DNA of 64,000 nucleotides from Brachypterus glaber (lineage: Eukaryota > Arthropoda > Insecta > Coleoptera > Kateretidae). This document shows, piece by piece, positions 20,732-32,804 of this stretch; position 1 is the first letter of the stretch, and every line of letters starts with the position of its first letter. The notes below the pieces were generated by a model. It saw only the letters and a program-made list of their open reading frames with translations, had not been told where the DNA came from and searched no databases. The stretch is from the NCBI GenBank assembly GCA_958510825.1, contig OY294047.1:2232001-2296000 (forward strand), written 5' to 3'. The translations under genes were made by a program, and so were the position numbers.

Positions 20732-22493
20732 CTAATTCCACATTATGGAATTTTCAAAATAAATAAATTCGATAACTCTGACAATAATATTCTTTAGAAA
20801 CATTCCTCAGGCAGGTCGACTTTTATTTTGACCCTATTGAAAATGACGGGTATGCGCGGGTATAAATGTTGCATAGACCGGACTTGAGCGGGTGAATTTC
20901 ATCCGCTCAAGTCCGGTTTATGCACCATTTATACCCGCCCAGACCCGTGACATTTTTATTTTTAGTCTCAAACGTTATACAAAAACGTTATAAAATATAT
21001 AAATCTAACCTTAAAAACTAACGTTTGACAAAAACGTTATAAAATTCATAAATCTAACGTTAGTTTCCCAACTAAATTCTAACCTTTTTCTAACCTTCTT
21101 CTAAATTTAAATATTTTTTAAATTTCCATTAATAATACGTAAGCTATAGTAGAAAATACTCATTTCAGACAGCTATGTGCCTAGGTTTGATAATTATTTA
21201 TTATTTCTATAAGTTTAAAAAAATATCCCCCAAAAGTCAAAATTATAGTAAGTCTGGCAACGCTGTACTATAATTAAATAGTATATTATTTACCAAGTGA
21301 GAGAAGTTTAACATTTTTGACCTGCGTCAAATTGCGGGATGAGCGCGCTAGCGCGAAGCCCGCAAGACGCGGTCTAAAATGTTAAATCTTCACTCACGTG
21401 GAAAATATAGTATTTTTTTCACTACCACTACAATTAATTAGCTATTTATTTATTTATTTTACTAAAATTTTATGAAAAAACATATAAATTTAAAATACCA
21501 CGCTGGCCGTTCGCGGCCATTAAAAAAACAAATGAATAACTTGACATTTCTGGCAGAAATTTTCTGGTGATCTGCTAAAATTATTAAGTTAGAAAGTGTT
21601 TCCGTGTTAAGTGTGATAAAATATATAAAAATGGAAAGTGAAATGCAAAGTAATAATTCTGGTACTCCCCCAATATATGGGGGTTGTACCTCTAGTAATA
21701 TATGATCCTTACGGTAATATATGGGTTGTATAATCTATGGTTGAATATGATGGACCAATTATTTTCATTTTTTGAAGTGTTTTTTGTAAAACATGTTTTA
21801 TAGGTACTACTTTAGTTAATATTTTTTAATTTATCATGCAATAAATAAATTTGGTGCCTAAAGACACTTGTAAATAGCAATGTGATTTAATAATTAAGTG
21901 AAACGTCAGATGCCAAAACAGCTGAATAAAAATTCATTATTAACCATGGTGCAATTTCATTATTTTTAGAACCTCTGACGTCATAGGTAGAGAAATAATA
22001 TTTCTACCAATGAAAAGAACAGTAATAAAGATGTGCTTTTAGGCTGGTGGTGAAAAAAAAATATATTTTAGATTCTGAATGTATAACATCATATTACACA
22101 AAAAATATTTAGGGCCACCTAAAAAGATGAATATTTTATAAATAAATGTAACGCCTACAGGGGAAGTATACTTTTGTTGGCAGCAACTTGCGTTTTTTGG
22201 GAAAACGCAATATACCACCTACTGTGAATAGTATAAATGGAATGCGTAGCATTACATACCTTCACGGCTTGTTTGTATAAGTTTAACTTTTTTACCATTA
22301 ATAAACGATTAATTGCTTGCATAAAAAAACAATTTTTGAAAATTTTGCATTTTCAAAATTTTTTACGTTAAATCCTAACCTGGTTATAATCAGGCCAAGT
22401 TGTTTGTAACATTTTTTATTATTGTAAAACAAAGATAATTATTCAAATTTGTCGTCTACTATTTTATGGCTCAATTATTATTATCTATAATAG
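20732..22493. other. intergenic, palindromes only
   Basis: No gene found. A 55-bp-arm palindrome lies at about 20840-20960 (GCGGGTATAAATG / CATTTATACCCGC). A second, about 21295-21415, is centred on GAGCGCGCTAGCGCGAAG. A copy of the CTTCACGGCTTG terminus is at about 22205-22294. Confidence 0.45.
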
Positions 22494-22552
22494 GGAACAT
22501 TCAAGTATTACGCAAAGTTTGATCATTTTGGACTTTTTGGATTATAAAAAAA

Positions 22553-23166
22553 TTCAGATTCAAACGGATAAAAAATAAAATGTTTTTTAACCCGTTTGAG
22601 ATAGGTTGAATTATTTCTATTTGCAGCAAATTATCAATATTAATCCTTTTCAATTAGTTAATCTGTTTTAATTTGCTTTTGTTTTAAATTTAATTCGTTT
22701 TAATTTGCATATGCGGAATCTCATGTTCTAATTCGTTTCTATTTGCAAATGCGTAACATATTTTAATTCGTTCCTATTCGCATATGCGGAATATCATTTT
22801 TAATTAAATACTATTCGCAAATACATAACATGTTTTAATTTGTTTTTATTCGCATATGCGGAATATTATTTTTAATTAAATACTATTTGCAAATACATAA
22901 CATGTTTTAATTTGTTTTTATTCGCATATGCGGAATATCATTTTTAATTAGATACTATTTGCAAATGCGTATCTGATTTAATTCGTTTGAACCTGTTTGA
23001 ATCCGTTTCTGCGAATTGAAAAGGTAATTTTCAATTAGAATTTGCGAATTGGATTCAGATTAAAAATAAAATATTTTTAATCGGTTTTAACTCGCAAATT
23101 CCAAAAACGGATTTAAACAAATTAAAACAGTTAGATTTTATCTGTTTGAATCCGAAAATTTTTATA
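22553..23166. repeat. word-repeat element with 72-bp internal tandem array
   Basis: The ends are imperfect inverted repeats around ATTCAGATTCAAACGGATAAA and TTTATCTGTTTGAATCCG. Inside, GCATATGCGGAATAT recurs at 22780, 22852 and 22924, so three copies with an exact 72-bp period. The words TTTGCAAATGCG and CGCATATGCGG dominate. Confidence 0.65.
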
Positions 23167-23240
23167 GGGTGGATATTAACTGCAATTTTCATACTCGTTC
23201 TGAAATTTTACTTTCAAGATATTTGTACTTCAAGTCTATA

Positions 23241-24091
23241 CAGTGCGTGCATTAAGTCTGGAATCACCCGAATAACTTTTTAGTTACAAGTAAAACACAA
23301 AAACCCTCGGATAGGTCGATTTTTATTTTTAATTTTGCAAATTATGGTGTAATAAAAGTTATTAAAATTTGCACCCCCTTGCACCCTCACCCCCCAACTT
23401 TTTTTTTTCAAATAGCAACCTACCCCTTGTGACACTTCGTTGGAAAGGTAATTTAATAAGCTTTCCAACGGTGTATAATAAAGCCTAATTTGGTAAAGGG
23501 CTAATGATAAAATGCACAATTTAGTTTATTATAAAGACATGTAAAGTATAACTTTAGTTCACTATAAATGTTCAAATTGATGTCCTTCAGCTCTTTGACA
23601 GTGGACAGTAAAAAAACGGGATTAAAATCGATTAAATAGTAAACATAAAATTGGTCAATAAAAAGAAAAAAATTGCATTTTTCAACAGGGTATAAAATAT
23701 TACAATAAGTTTAAAACAACCTTATTTAGATTCTCAGGAAGGTGCCAAGTAGGAAATAGGGCAACAATTACCATATTATGCGTAATATTTCACACAAACA
23801 ATGTTTAAATAAAACATGCGTTTTTTCATAGACCCTTTAACAAATTAGGCTTTATCATACACTGTTGGAAAGCTTATTAAATTACCTTTCCAATGATGTA
23901 TCACAAGGGGTAGGTTGCTATTTGAAAAAAAAAGTTGGGGGGTGAGGGTGCAAGGGGGTGCCAATTTTGATAACTTTTTTTAGACCAAAATTTGCAGAAT
24001 TAAAAATATAAATCGACCTGTCTGAGGATTTTTGTATTTTACTTGTAACTAAAAAGTTATTCGGGTGATTCCAGACTTAATGCACGCACTG
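23241..24091. repeat. 851-bp Tc1-like MITE with long inverted ends
   Basis: CAGTGCGTGCATTAAGTCTG and its complement form the tips, with TA on both sides. The arms stay similar for about 250 bp, through CACCCTCACCCCCCAACTTT and its complement. No transposase frame remains. Confidence 0.75.
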
Positions 24092-24343
24092 TATATTTAT
24101 GCTGGTTATTCTAAGGACACTAAATCTGTAAACTCTAGTTCAGTTTTCTAGTGGCTGCGCCACAGATCTAGTGCCCTTAGGTTATTCTGCTAAATATAGG
24201 ATGTAAAATAAAAATAAAACATAAATAAAACAAAGTCACACGTCGAATTGATAACCTTCTCCTTTTTTTGGAGGCAGTTAAAAATAAAACATAAATATTA
24301 TTTTTATACCAATATATTAAAATTTTTATAAAATTTGTTCATT

Positions 24344-24349
24344 TTTATT
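24344..24349 (-). terminator. polyA signal of ALDH-B
   Basis: AATAAA on the minus strand, about 60 bp after the ALDH-B stop codon. Confidence 0.4.
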
Positions 24350-24407
24350 TATATTTTTTATATTAATCTTTTTTAAATGACTTCAGTCAAAACATTCTCA
24401 TCCTACT

Positions 24408-24477
24408 TCAGTTCTTGCTAGGTAATTTGATGGAAATGGTTTTGGTCTCCAAATATCCACCCAAAGCATCTTCGCCC
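24408..24477 (-). CDS. ALDH-B exon 10 with stop
   Basis: 70 nt, [20 protein letters not shown] to KN and TGA. Confidence 0.95.
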
Positions 24478-24504
24478 CTGAAAACGAAAAATTATGTAAA
24501 TTAT

Positions 24505-25242
24505 ATACAGCCTGTTCCAGAACTCGCGTACCGAAATTTAAGAGGTGATTCTACATCCAAAAATATGAAAAAAAGTTTCTATAAAGGTTGGTCCGGAAAT
24601 GAGCCCTAAGGGAGCTACGGCCCTTCGAAGATGACGTATTGAATGGGGAACAAAAAAAAGCGCCAATAAAATTTTAATGCTGCAGGGTGATTCTTCATTT
24701 AAAACTGAGCAAAAAAGTATTATACACCAAAACACCTAAATTTAATATTAAAGGAGTAATAGCCTTTTAAAAAGTAACGTTTTTGGTGGCACAAAATGTT
24801 ACTTTCTCTTAATTGCATTTTTTTTGATAACGGTTGCTCCTACAGTGTTACACTATATGATATTTTATATGTATTTTTACTCTAGAAATCTATATTTTTT
24901 ACAACAAATCCAAAAAACATACACATAGAAAAGTTTGGGGCAAAAATGTTTTAAGCCTCATATATTTTGTCTGTCTGGGCACGCCTCTGGATAAATTAAA
25001 AAAATAAATTAACATAAACTTATTGCCCTTATTAATACTAGTATACATGCAAAAGCTCGCCGCTCTAGCTTAAACGGTACCCGAGTTATTAATTAAAAAC
25101 CTTATTTTTATTACAATTTTAAAGGGCCCTAGATCCCTTAGGGCTCATTTCCGGACCAACCTTTATAGGAACTTTTTTTATATTTTTGGATCTAGAAACA
25201 CCTCTTAAATTTTGGCATGCCAGTTATGGATCACCCTGTATA
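24505..25242. repeat. element with TATACAG(C/G)(C/G)TG ends in ALDH-B intron 9
   Basis: Ends ACAGCCTGTTCC and ATCACCCTGTATA. Just inside both are inverted AAATTTAAGAGGTG-type words, then GGTCCGGAAATGAGCCCTAAGG. Fragments recur at 19021-19093, 20395-20525, 27243-27480 and 47448-47575. Confidence 0.6.
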
Positions 25243-25275
25243 TATATATATATTTTTTTAATTTTAATTTCTTAC

Positions 25276-25350
25276 AAATCTCTGCCAATTCCGGACATCT
25301 TGTAACCACCGAATGGAGTTTGTGGTGTAATAGCATTATAACAGTTGACC
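25276..25350 (-). CDS. ALDH-B exon 9
   Basis: 75 nt, [20 protein letters not shown] then IGRDL. Confidence 0.95.
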
Positions 25351-25390
25351 CTAAAATAAAAAACAAACAGTTATAAAAAGATTGCACGCT

Positions 25391-27000
25391 AATCTTGAAT
25401 GCAAATTAGGTTTTAGTAACTTGCCAACGCAAACCAAGAGTTAAACCTGCTGATAGGACGTCTACACATTATAAAACCATTAACAGTATGACCTGAGGAG
25501 CTCGGTTTCGGAAGATAATGGACTTTTTTCCTTAGAAATTACCATAGCGCACTTAATAAAACTTTATTTTATACTGTTTTAGAATAGTCTATATAAATTT
25601 TGGTCAGAGATTTCAAATCCGTTCACATAAATAGTCTATCAATTCTCAATTCAGAAAAAATAGTTGCAGATGTATTTGGTAAGTTATTTTCTAAAAAAAT
25701 AATGTAGTGCAGTGTATTAAATATCTGTCATAATGTCAGAACAATAATTCAGTAATAAGTCATTAATCGACACACTAATAGAGGAAATGCGCCTAATTTC
25801 GGATGGTTTCCAAATTTCGGATAGTAGTGTATTTAAGATACTGTCTGCAAAGGTAAACAGAAACCTACTTTTATGTGAAGCCAAAAGTCAAACTAAATCC
25901 GTCCTGTAATATGATAACGGTAGAGCTTCTCCCCTTTAAATGGCAGCACAAATCGTTTATATTGCAAATGGCAGTTTTGTGCTCAGTTGCATTATTATGC
26001 TTGTTTATTTTATAAATAATCGTTATAAAAGTTCGTGATTCTGTCTTGGGTAAGTTATGATGTTAGTTAAGTTGATCCACTATTCATAATTAAGCAATTT
26101 GAAAACGTAAACATTCTACAAATTTCTAATCTAAAAAGCAGAAAGTTGCCTAATTTCGGATAGACCATTTTTGTGCATTTGATTCCCATTTTCGGATATC
26201 CGCAAGGTAATTATTATTCAGGATAACCAACCATTAATTATTATTTTTATAATGATACAACAAACTAAGATAAACAATTTTGAAAAAACGAAAATTACCT
26301 AAGATACTAAGATATTCGAAATTGGGAATCTAAAACTATAGTTCCTATAGTATTTCGTAGAAAATCGCTTAATGATTAAATTACGTCTTAAATGTGAAGG
26401 AAGAACAAGAAACATAAGCAATGGGATCCAGATCTACTCTTGAAAAAATTTTTTCGGATATGTCCGAAATTAGGAGCCCTTTTTCAAATGCACAAAAATG
26501 CGCTGATTTTTTTTAACCGTGCTTTTTGGAAAAAATAAACTGTAATAAAATTGCTTTTATAATAAATCATGGTTCGCTATAATAAGTTGTATCTGGTTAT
26601 ATAAAAAAAATATCAAAAAGTAATACCGAGTATTAAATATTGAATACATTGTAAATGGTATCCGAAATTAGGCGACTTTCCTCTATGCATATTTTTTGAG
26701 AAAATAAGATGCAAAAAACCTCAGTGATACTTTTTTCCGAAATGGAAATCAATAGACCGTTTCTGTGAATGGATTTAAATTCTCTGATCAAAATTTACAT
26801 AGAATAATCTAAAACAGCATAAAATGAAGAACTATTAAGTCGACTGTGGTCATTTCTGATGAAAAAAGTTCATTATCTTCCGGAACCGAGCACCTCAGAT
26901 TTAACTGTCAATGATTTTATAATGTGTAGACTTCCTACTAACAGGACTAACTGTTGGTTTGCGTTAGCAAGTCACTAAAACTTAATTTGTATTCATGATT
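25391..27000. repeat. long inverted-repeat element, hosting a second element
   Basis: The arms (about 25391-25680 and 26715-27000) are imperfect complements, for example TTTTAGTAACTTGCCAACGC versus GCGTTAGCAAGTCACTAAAA. The middle is occupied by the separate element at 25781-26683. Confidence 0.7.
25781..26683. repeat. word-repeat element (CCTAATTTCGGATA), nested
   Basis: Ends GAGGAAATGCGCCTAATTTC and GAAATTAGGCGACTTTCCTC, with TA on both sides. The word CTAATTTCGGATA, or its complement, recurs inside several times. Confidence 0.7.
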
Positions 27001-27064
27001 CAAAATAAAAATTTTCCTGCTTTAACCAGCTTGACTTGCAAATAGATTCTGTGTCCTCACTCAC

Positions 27065-27222
27065 CAAACAGATCCTGCTTCTACGGCTTGAGCAAAGACC
27101 AAAGCATTATTGATGTCCTTGGTGATGACACCAGAAGCCAGACCATATTCGGTGTCGTTTGCCCTTTCGATAACTTCGTCCAAAGTTTCGAATTTTAAGA
27201 TTGATTGAACTGGTCCAAAAAT
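27065..27222 (-). CDS. ALDH-B exon 8
   Basis: 158 nt, [16 protein letters not shown] to EAGSVW. GSVW is the usual family wording, where ALDH-A has GFVW. Confidence 0.95.
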
Positions 27223-27242
27223 CTGTCAAAACATAAATATTA

Positions 27243-27500
27243 TACAGGGTGGTTCAGAAATAAGTTACAAAATTTTAAGGGGTGATTCTAGGTCCAAAAA
27301 TATGAAAAAAAATTGTAAAGATTGGTCCGGAAATAAGCCCCAAGGGAGCTACGACCCTCCTAAAGGAACATCTGAAAAGTAGTTTTTATTTATTATCTCT
27401 GGGACCCTATGAACCATAGTAACGAATTTTTGCACAAGCCTTAACATTGATAAAGGCTATCCTTTTATGTAATTTTTATTTGGTAATTTTAACCAGGGAC
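27243..27500 (+). repeat. fragment of the TATACAGGGTG family
   Basis: Starts ATACAGGGTGGTTCAGAAAT and follows the 24505 copy through GGTCCGGAAATAAGCCCCAAGG. The rest of this intron to 28516 is AT-rich with nothing recognised. Confidence 0.55.
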
Positions 27501-28516
27501 GTGCAAAATGGGGGGCGATATCACTTTTTTGCCCCAAACTTTTTTATTTCTAGATTTTTTTATATTTTTTCAATAAAATAATAATCTTTGAATAAAACTA
27601 CATAAAAACGATACTCTTTATGTAACACCGTAGGGCCAACCGTTTTCAAGAAAATTGCAATTAAAGAGGCAATTTCACGTTCTGAGTATCAATACAATAA
27701 AAAAATAAATACTACTAAGCCAAGGTTCTACATTTTTAATTTTTCCTCATATTATAATCAAAGTAGTTAACCATTAAATACTACTGAACTAAATCCTTAT
27801 ATGTTTGAGATTCCAACTATTTACAAAAAAAATTTAATAATTTATCGCGAAAATTTCAGTGTTCATACTAACAATATTTATAAGTGTCCAAAATTGTGTA
27901 ATTATTTTTGAGTCTGATATTGCAAGTCCCGACATTTTTTAAAGTTTAAGACGGAAAATATTAAAAATATTTTCAATTTTTAATTCAAGAATAATTCTCA
28001 AAATTATTCCTAGCTACATTTTCACTTGGCACTTTTTAACTGACACGGAGACACTCTAAGCAAAACTGAATGAATATATGAATTTTTAAATGTCTTTATA
28101 TAAGTTTTTTTAATAATAAATAAGTCAATATTAACTGTATTTAACAATGCTTTTAAGTCGGGATTTTTTCAAGGAGATCGACTATATTTGATTAGCCCGA
28201 CAAAGAGTCCAAATCTAATAAATTCACAAGATAATTACTATTCATGACATTCCAAACGATCATTTTAACAATAAATAATATTTGTTTATACAATTAAATC
28301 TATGAGTCAACTTTTAAGTTATACCAAAAAGGGTCCGATCTAAACTAGAACAACCGGACTTTATAGAAGCAAATCTCGTGAAGCCAGAATGTATTTACGC
28401 TATGATTAAAGCAATATTATTTTAAAAATTTTAACACAGTATGAAATGTACGCATCATAACATAGTGACCCTAAACGAACCCCTTCACGAAAAGTTTTAA
28501 AAAAATAATTAGTTAC

Positions 28517-28681
28517 CTCCTCTTTAGCAATGGTCATGTTGTCAGTCACGTTGGAAAACACAGTTGGTTCGTAAAAGTATCCTTCATTTCCAATTTGGTT
28601 TCCACCAGTTTCAAGTTTGGCACCTTCCTTTTTTCCGGACTCTACCAGCCTTATGATCTTCTCGAGGGATGGTTTGTCAAC
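28517..28681 (-). CDS. ALDH-B exon 7
   Basis: 165 nt, [16 protein letters not shown] to [13 protein letters not shown] starts 18 bp beyond its acceptor side. Confidence 0.95.
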
Positions 28682-28699
28682 CTAAGAAAATAAATTTTT

Positions 28700-29036
28700 T
28701 ATCCAATACATACAGATAATGAGACAATTACCAGCTTTATTTTAAATAGATAAACTCAATAATAACCCCCGCGTGGCTTTTACTTTATTGAGTGGATAAT
28801 TATTTATTTTACCCACTCAACTGTCACTTGTCAAATTATTTTCTTGTAAATGTCGTTAAAATTTTTAATAAAAATATGAATTCCTAAGCTATTTATTGAA
28901 TAAAACCTTGTATGGCACTCATGGGTAAACCGATATTGACCTCTCGAAAATTAACCTGCTTGGCTGAAGCCTCGCAGGTTAATTTTCTCATGGGCAATAT
29001 CTTACTTTACCCACTAGTACCATAAATAACTATTAT
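28700..29036 (+). repeat. 330-bp MITE family, copy 3, beside a splice acceptor
   Basis: Begins about 18 bp beyond exon 7 of ALDH-B and occupies nearly half of intron 6. Confidence 0.8.
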
Positions 29037-29045
29037 ATCAATATT

Positions 29046-29120
29046 AAACAAGCCGTGAATCATGTAATGCTGGGCATTCCATTATATATAATTCACAGTA
29101 AGTAGTGTATTGCATTTCCC
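29046..29120 (+). repeat. AACAAGCCGTGAA terminus of a dispersed family
   Basis: The phrase AACAAGCCGTGAA...ATGTAATGCT...GCATTCCATTATATA also occurs near 13490, 30504, 44292 and 44624, and inverted near 22290 and 10300. Confidence 0.55.
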
Positions 29121-29416
29121 AACTCTTTAAAAAAAATAATTTTAATTTTGAACAAAAAATAAAAAAAAAATCTAAATTTTTTTAATTTTATTTTAGTAGA
29201 ATTGATCCTTATAATAAAAGTAATTTTTCCTAAAAAAATTACGTTAATCGGAATTTCCTTTCAGCTTTTTTCGATTTTTTAAGTTTAACCCCCATAACTT
29301 TTTTGTTTTTGGGGGATTACTTTTAAAAATAATAGGGATCTTCTTGAATGTTATTCTATAATGTTTTCTTTGCGTGATTTAATGAATTAAAGAAACATAA
29401 TATGATATTATCTTAC

Positions 29417-29601
29417 TTGGGGTCCTTGTTGGACTCCTTGTTGGAAGGGGTCTCCAACTTTTCTAGCTTTAGCCATAGCAGTAGCCTTTTTAACGAATTC
29501 GTCATAAATTCCAGATTGCACAAAAGTACGAGTACCAGCACAGCAACTTTGTCCGTGATTGGAGAATAGAGCATCGTGGGCAATTTTCACAGCCTCATCC
29601 A
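29417..29601 (-). CDS. ALDH-B exon 6, catalytic cysteine
   Basis: 185 nt with [17 protein letters not shown] and [12 protein letters not shown], ending GPQ at a GTAAGA donor. Confidence 0.95.
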
Positions 29602-29702
29602 CTAAAAATTAAAGGGCTTTGTAATATAATTGTCCCAAAACAGACTCAAAAACACTTCATATACATACATTACTTATAATTAATGTACTTAATTATACAA
29701 AA

Positions 29703-30171
29703 TAGTATATTAAAGTACTAGTTTCATAACATACGTTTTTAGCGCACGAGTACAAGTACTAGTGCTCTAAAAACGTGTTATGAAACGAGTGCTTTATACA
29801 ATTTTTTCTATTTTGCTCTAAAATTTAAAAAACTTACATTTAAATTGATGACTGATTTAGGGATTTTTGTTTGGGGTTGGCATTACAGTTTACACTATGT
29901 TTAAAATTCTAAGAACAAATGATTTTTTGATATATTTTACAGTCATCTCTTCTTTTTTCACTGCAATTAACCAGTCCACAATTTTAACACGGTAAAAAAT
30001 AACCCAAACACAAAATTTTGTAAAAAATTAAACTTTAAATCGACAAAACGTCAAGAGATAGGCTTTTGTATGTTGCCAACCCAACAGAAAAAAAAGTTGA
30101 GACCTCTTAAGGGCCTATAAGAACACGCAAAATGCGTGTGATTATGAGCTTATAAGTCGCAAAATAGAAAA
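29703..30171 (-). repeat. 530-bp dispersed element, inverted copy
   Basis: Reverse of the 12933 copy, from AGTATATTAAAGTACTAGTT to TTATAAGTCGCAAAATAGAA. Confidence 0.75.
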
Positions 30172-30373
30172 AGAAATAAAGGGAAAATGGTATCGTTTTA
30201 GAATTAATTTCCAAAACTATTTCTTTTTATTAAAAATTGAGAAACAAGATTTAAGAAAATTTGGACTTTTTCAATTAAAAGTATACTTTTTTTCTTATCG
30301 AAATTATTATTAATAGCCAAAAAGTTAAAACACCCCATAGGTTCCATAAATTATAATAAATAAATAGACTTAC

Positions 30374-30476
30374 AATTAGCGTCGTTAAAGATGACTAGTG
30401 GACTTTTTCCTCCCAGTTCCAAATTAACGCTCTTTAAATTGGACTTTGCGGCAGATTCCATAATTTTTTGGCCAGT
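30374..30476 (-). CDS. ALDH-B exon 5, intact catalytic Glu
   Basis: 103 nt reading [17 protein letters not shown]. The general-base Glu is present, unlike in ALDH-A. Confidence 0.95.
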
Positions 30477-30540
30477 CTGAAATTAAGTTATAGCATTTAT
30501 AAACAAGCCGTGAAGATATGTAATGCTACGCATTATGTAG

Positions 30541-30740
30541 AAGAGGGGTTATTCCAGCAAATCGTGACATGACTGGCTTTAAATAAAATACAGATTAATA
30601 TTAGCTAGCTCAACGCGTTTATAAGTTATCGCGCCCACAAGATTTCTCGGTCAGAACGACCGACAAAAATAAATCGATAGACCGATTTTTTTTACTCGAA
30701 ATTGATTTATATTGACCGATATTGACATAAAACGTCATAA
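30541..30740. repeat. dispersed repeat, uninterrupted copy
   Basis: Holds GGTTATTCC...AAATCGTGACATGA...TTATAAGTTATCGCGCCCACAAGATTTCTCGG. In ALDH-B intron 2 the same repeat is split by a MITE exactly at GTTATCGT, so this copy serves as the empty site. Confidence 0.65.
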
Positions 30741-30929
30741 AACGAAAAATTAGGAAAAAACAATTGAAAATTTTTGCACGAATACAAGGCCTTTCCATAA
30801 TTTTGAAAACATTAAAATGGGAAAGCAATACCTGGGACAAAAACTGAACGTGTACCAGTCGAAGTACACTCTCAGTATTGCAATCCATTGTCAAGATAGT
30901 TTATTTATAATGCAAAAAAATAAAGGGTT

Positions 30930-31345
30930 TTTTAATGTAACGTAAGCAACGAATTCCCTTGTAACGTAAGCAACAGATATTTCATCTTCTAATACATAAT
31001 TCAGCAATTATTAAAGATTTAAAACATTTTAGCCTGATTACTTAAACATTTTCAAATGCAGATTTAGTTTTAAAAAGATTTTATATTCTGGAATAGAACA
31101 GAAGTTTAAAGATACATGTACTTAAGTCAAAATCTATGTCACATAATGTAACGTAAGCAACATTACATAAAATTATAAATTTATCACAAATTAAACTTAT
31201 TATACTATTTATAAATATATGTTTTGTTACTTTGTTATTTACTAAAAATAAATATTATATTTAAATATTATGTCTTTTAATGTAATTGACAAATTAATAC
31301 ATTTAAAAGTTAAAATAGACGTAAGATGTAACGTAAGCAACGCTC
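30930..31345 (+). repeat. GTAACGTAAGCAAC word-repeat stretch
   Basis: TGTAACGTAAGCAAC occurs near 30938, 30961, 31147 and 31327, all in the same orientation, in otherwise plain AT-rich sequence. Confidence 0.6.
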
Positions 31346-31474
31346 GAATTACCCACAGTCAAAATCCGTAAAAAAAAGCGCATAAAAAATGACTTTTTGG
31401 AATGACAAGTTCAAATATGGTTGATATAGTAAGGACAGAAATTTTTAATTTTAAACAAAATTATAAAAATATTA

Positions 31475-31782
31475 ATTTATTATTCCACCAATCTATTTTC
31501 TAATCATCGTACAGAGTGATATTGGTAGACTGACAGTTTCGGGCTGGTGGTCCTCTTCAGTACCAAGAGTCAACTCTGCACGCTGATTAAGAAAACGTTT
31601 TTAGACTTTAATCGAAAAGGAATATAGGCATTATATTGATATAGACTTGTGCGCCATCTATTGTTAGATGTAGACAACTACTCATACCTCTCCTAGTCTG
31701 GAGACTTTTAATGATAGCAACTGTCAGTCTACCAATATCACTCTGTACGATGATTAGAAAATAGATTGATGGAATAATAAAT
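31475..31782. repeat. inverted-repeat MITE next to microsatellite
   Basis: About 65-bp arms: TCTATTTTCTAATCATCGTAC...ACTGACAG at left and the complement at right. Its right tip runs straight into the AAT tract. Confidence 0.75.
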
Positions 31783-31786
31783 GGTT

Positions 31787-31963
<177 letters not shown>

Positions 31964-31973
31964 TTCTTCTAAC

Positions 31974-32278
31974 CAGAGTGGATCCAGTGAAGCAGATCTT
32001 CCTCACATCGGGATGTGAAGACAAAGCTGCACCAGCGGTTTTTCCAAATCCATTCACCACATTAATAACTCCCTTTGGGAAACCGGCTTCCTTGGCCAAA
32101 GCTGCTACAGCCAAGGCGGTCAAAGGAGTTTGCTCGGCGGGTTTGAGCACCACGGTGCAACCGGCAGCCAAAGCTGGACCCCATTTCCAGACCAGCATCA
32201 TTACTGGGAAGTTCCAGGGGATGATTTGACCAACTACACCGATTGGTTCTTTACGGGTCATGGCTAAACAATCGCCAT
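31974..32278 (-). CDS. ALDH-B exon 4
   Basis: 305 nt with [22 protein letters not shown] and FTGST. The donor GTTAG lies only 10 bp from a long AAT microsatellite. Confidence 0.95.
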
Positions 32279-32462
32279 CTGTAAAACAGATTTTTTTTTA
32301 AATCCAAGAAATCATATTTTTCTGAGAAAATTCAAAAAAACTACAGACATAAAAATTTGGGGCATTTCGCACTTAATTATTTAATTCGTGGTATGTTTTC
32401 GGTTTGGTGGGTTTTTCTAGCCCCACTTGATTAAATAATTTTAAGTATTGCATTTTACTTAC

Positions 32463-32513
32463 TTGCAGGAATAGTTTTTCCATGGATTTTATCACAATAT
32501 TGACCAAAGTATC
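32463..32513 (-). pseudogene. ALDH-B exon 3, 3' piece
   Basis: Codes the rest of exon 3, FGQYCDKIHGKTIPA, up to a GTAAGT donor. The two pieces minus one 5-bp duplication equal 166 nt, the exact length of ALDH-A exon 3. Confidence 0.95.
32509..32513 (+). repeat. target-site duplication, left copy
   Basis: GTATC directly before the 5' LTR. The right copy is at 38106-38110. Confidence 0.95.
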
Positions 32514-32741
32514 TGTAATATCCCGGCGCATGCGCATCGGATCGTGCGCATCCAAGCGCCGTCTTGACGGACATATATCCGTTAGTCAGTATTCTAGTCA
32601 CGTAGTGTCAAGTTGATATATATATGTATATTTGTATGTTTGTGTGTGGCCACCGTTAGTTATAATAAATGTATTAAAGATACATGTTGAAGTTTCCTAT
32701 ACTAATCCATATTCTACTACCACTAACCACCAGTTATTACA
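32514..32741 (+). repeat. 5' LTR
   Basis: 228 bp from TGTAATATCCC to CAGTTATTACA. The first 50 bases are GC-rich (GGCGCATGCGCATCGG) in an AT-rich setting. AATAAA-type words (ATAATAAATG) lie near 32661. Confidence 0.95.
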
Positions 32742-32760
32742 TGGCGACAGGATTAATTTG
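32742..32760 (+). promoter_or_regulatory. probable primer-binding site
   Basis: TGGCGACAGGATTAATTTG begins directly after the LTR. TGG pairs with the CCA of a tRNA 3' end, and TGGCGAC is a common start in insect gypsy elements. The exact tRNA was not identified. Confidence 0.6.
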
Positions 32761-32804
32761 AAGCTACGCAGCAAGAAAAACGTAAGTCTTAAAATTTTTT
32801 CAAT

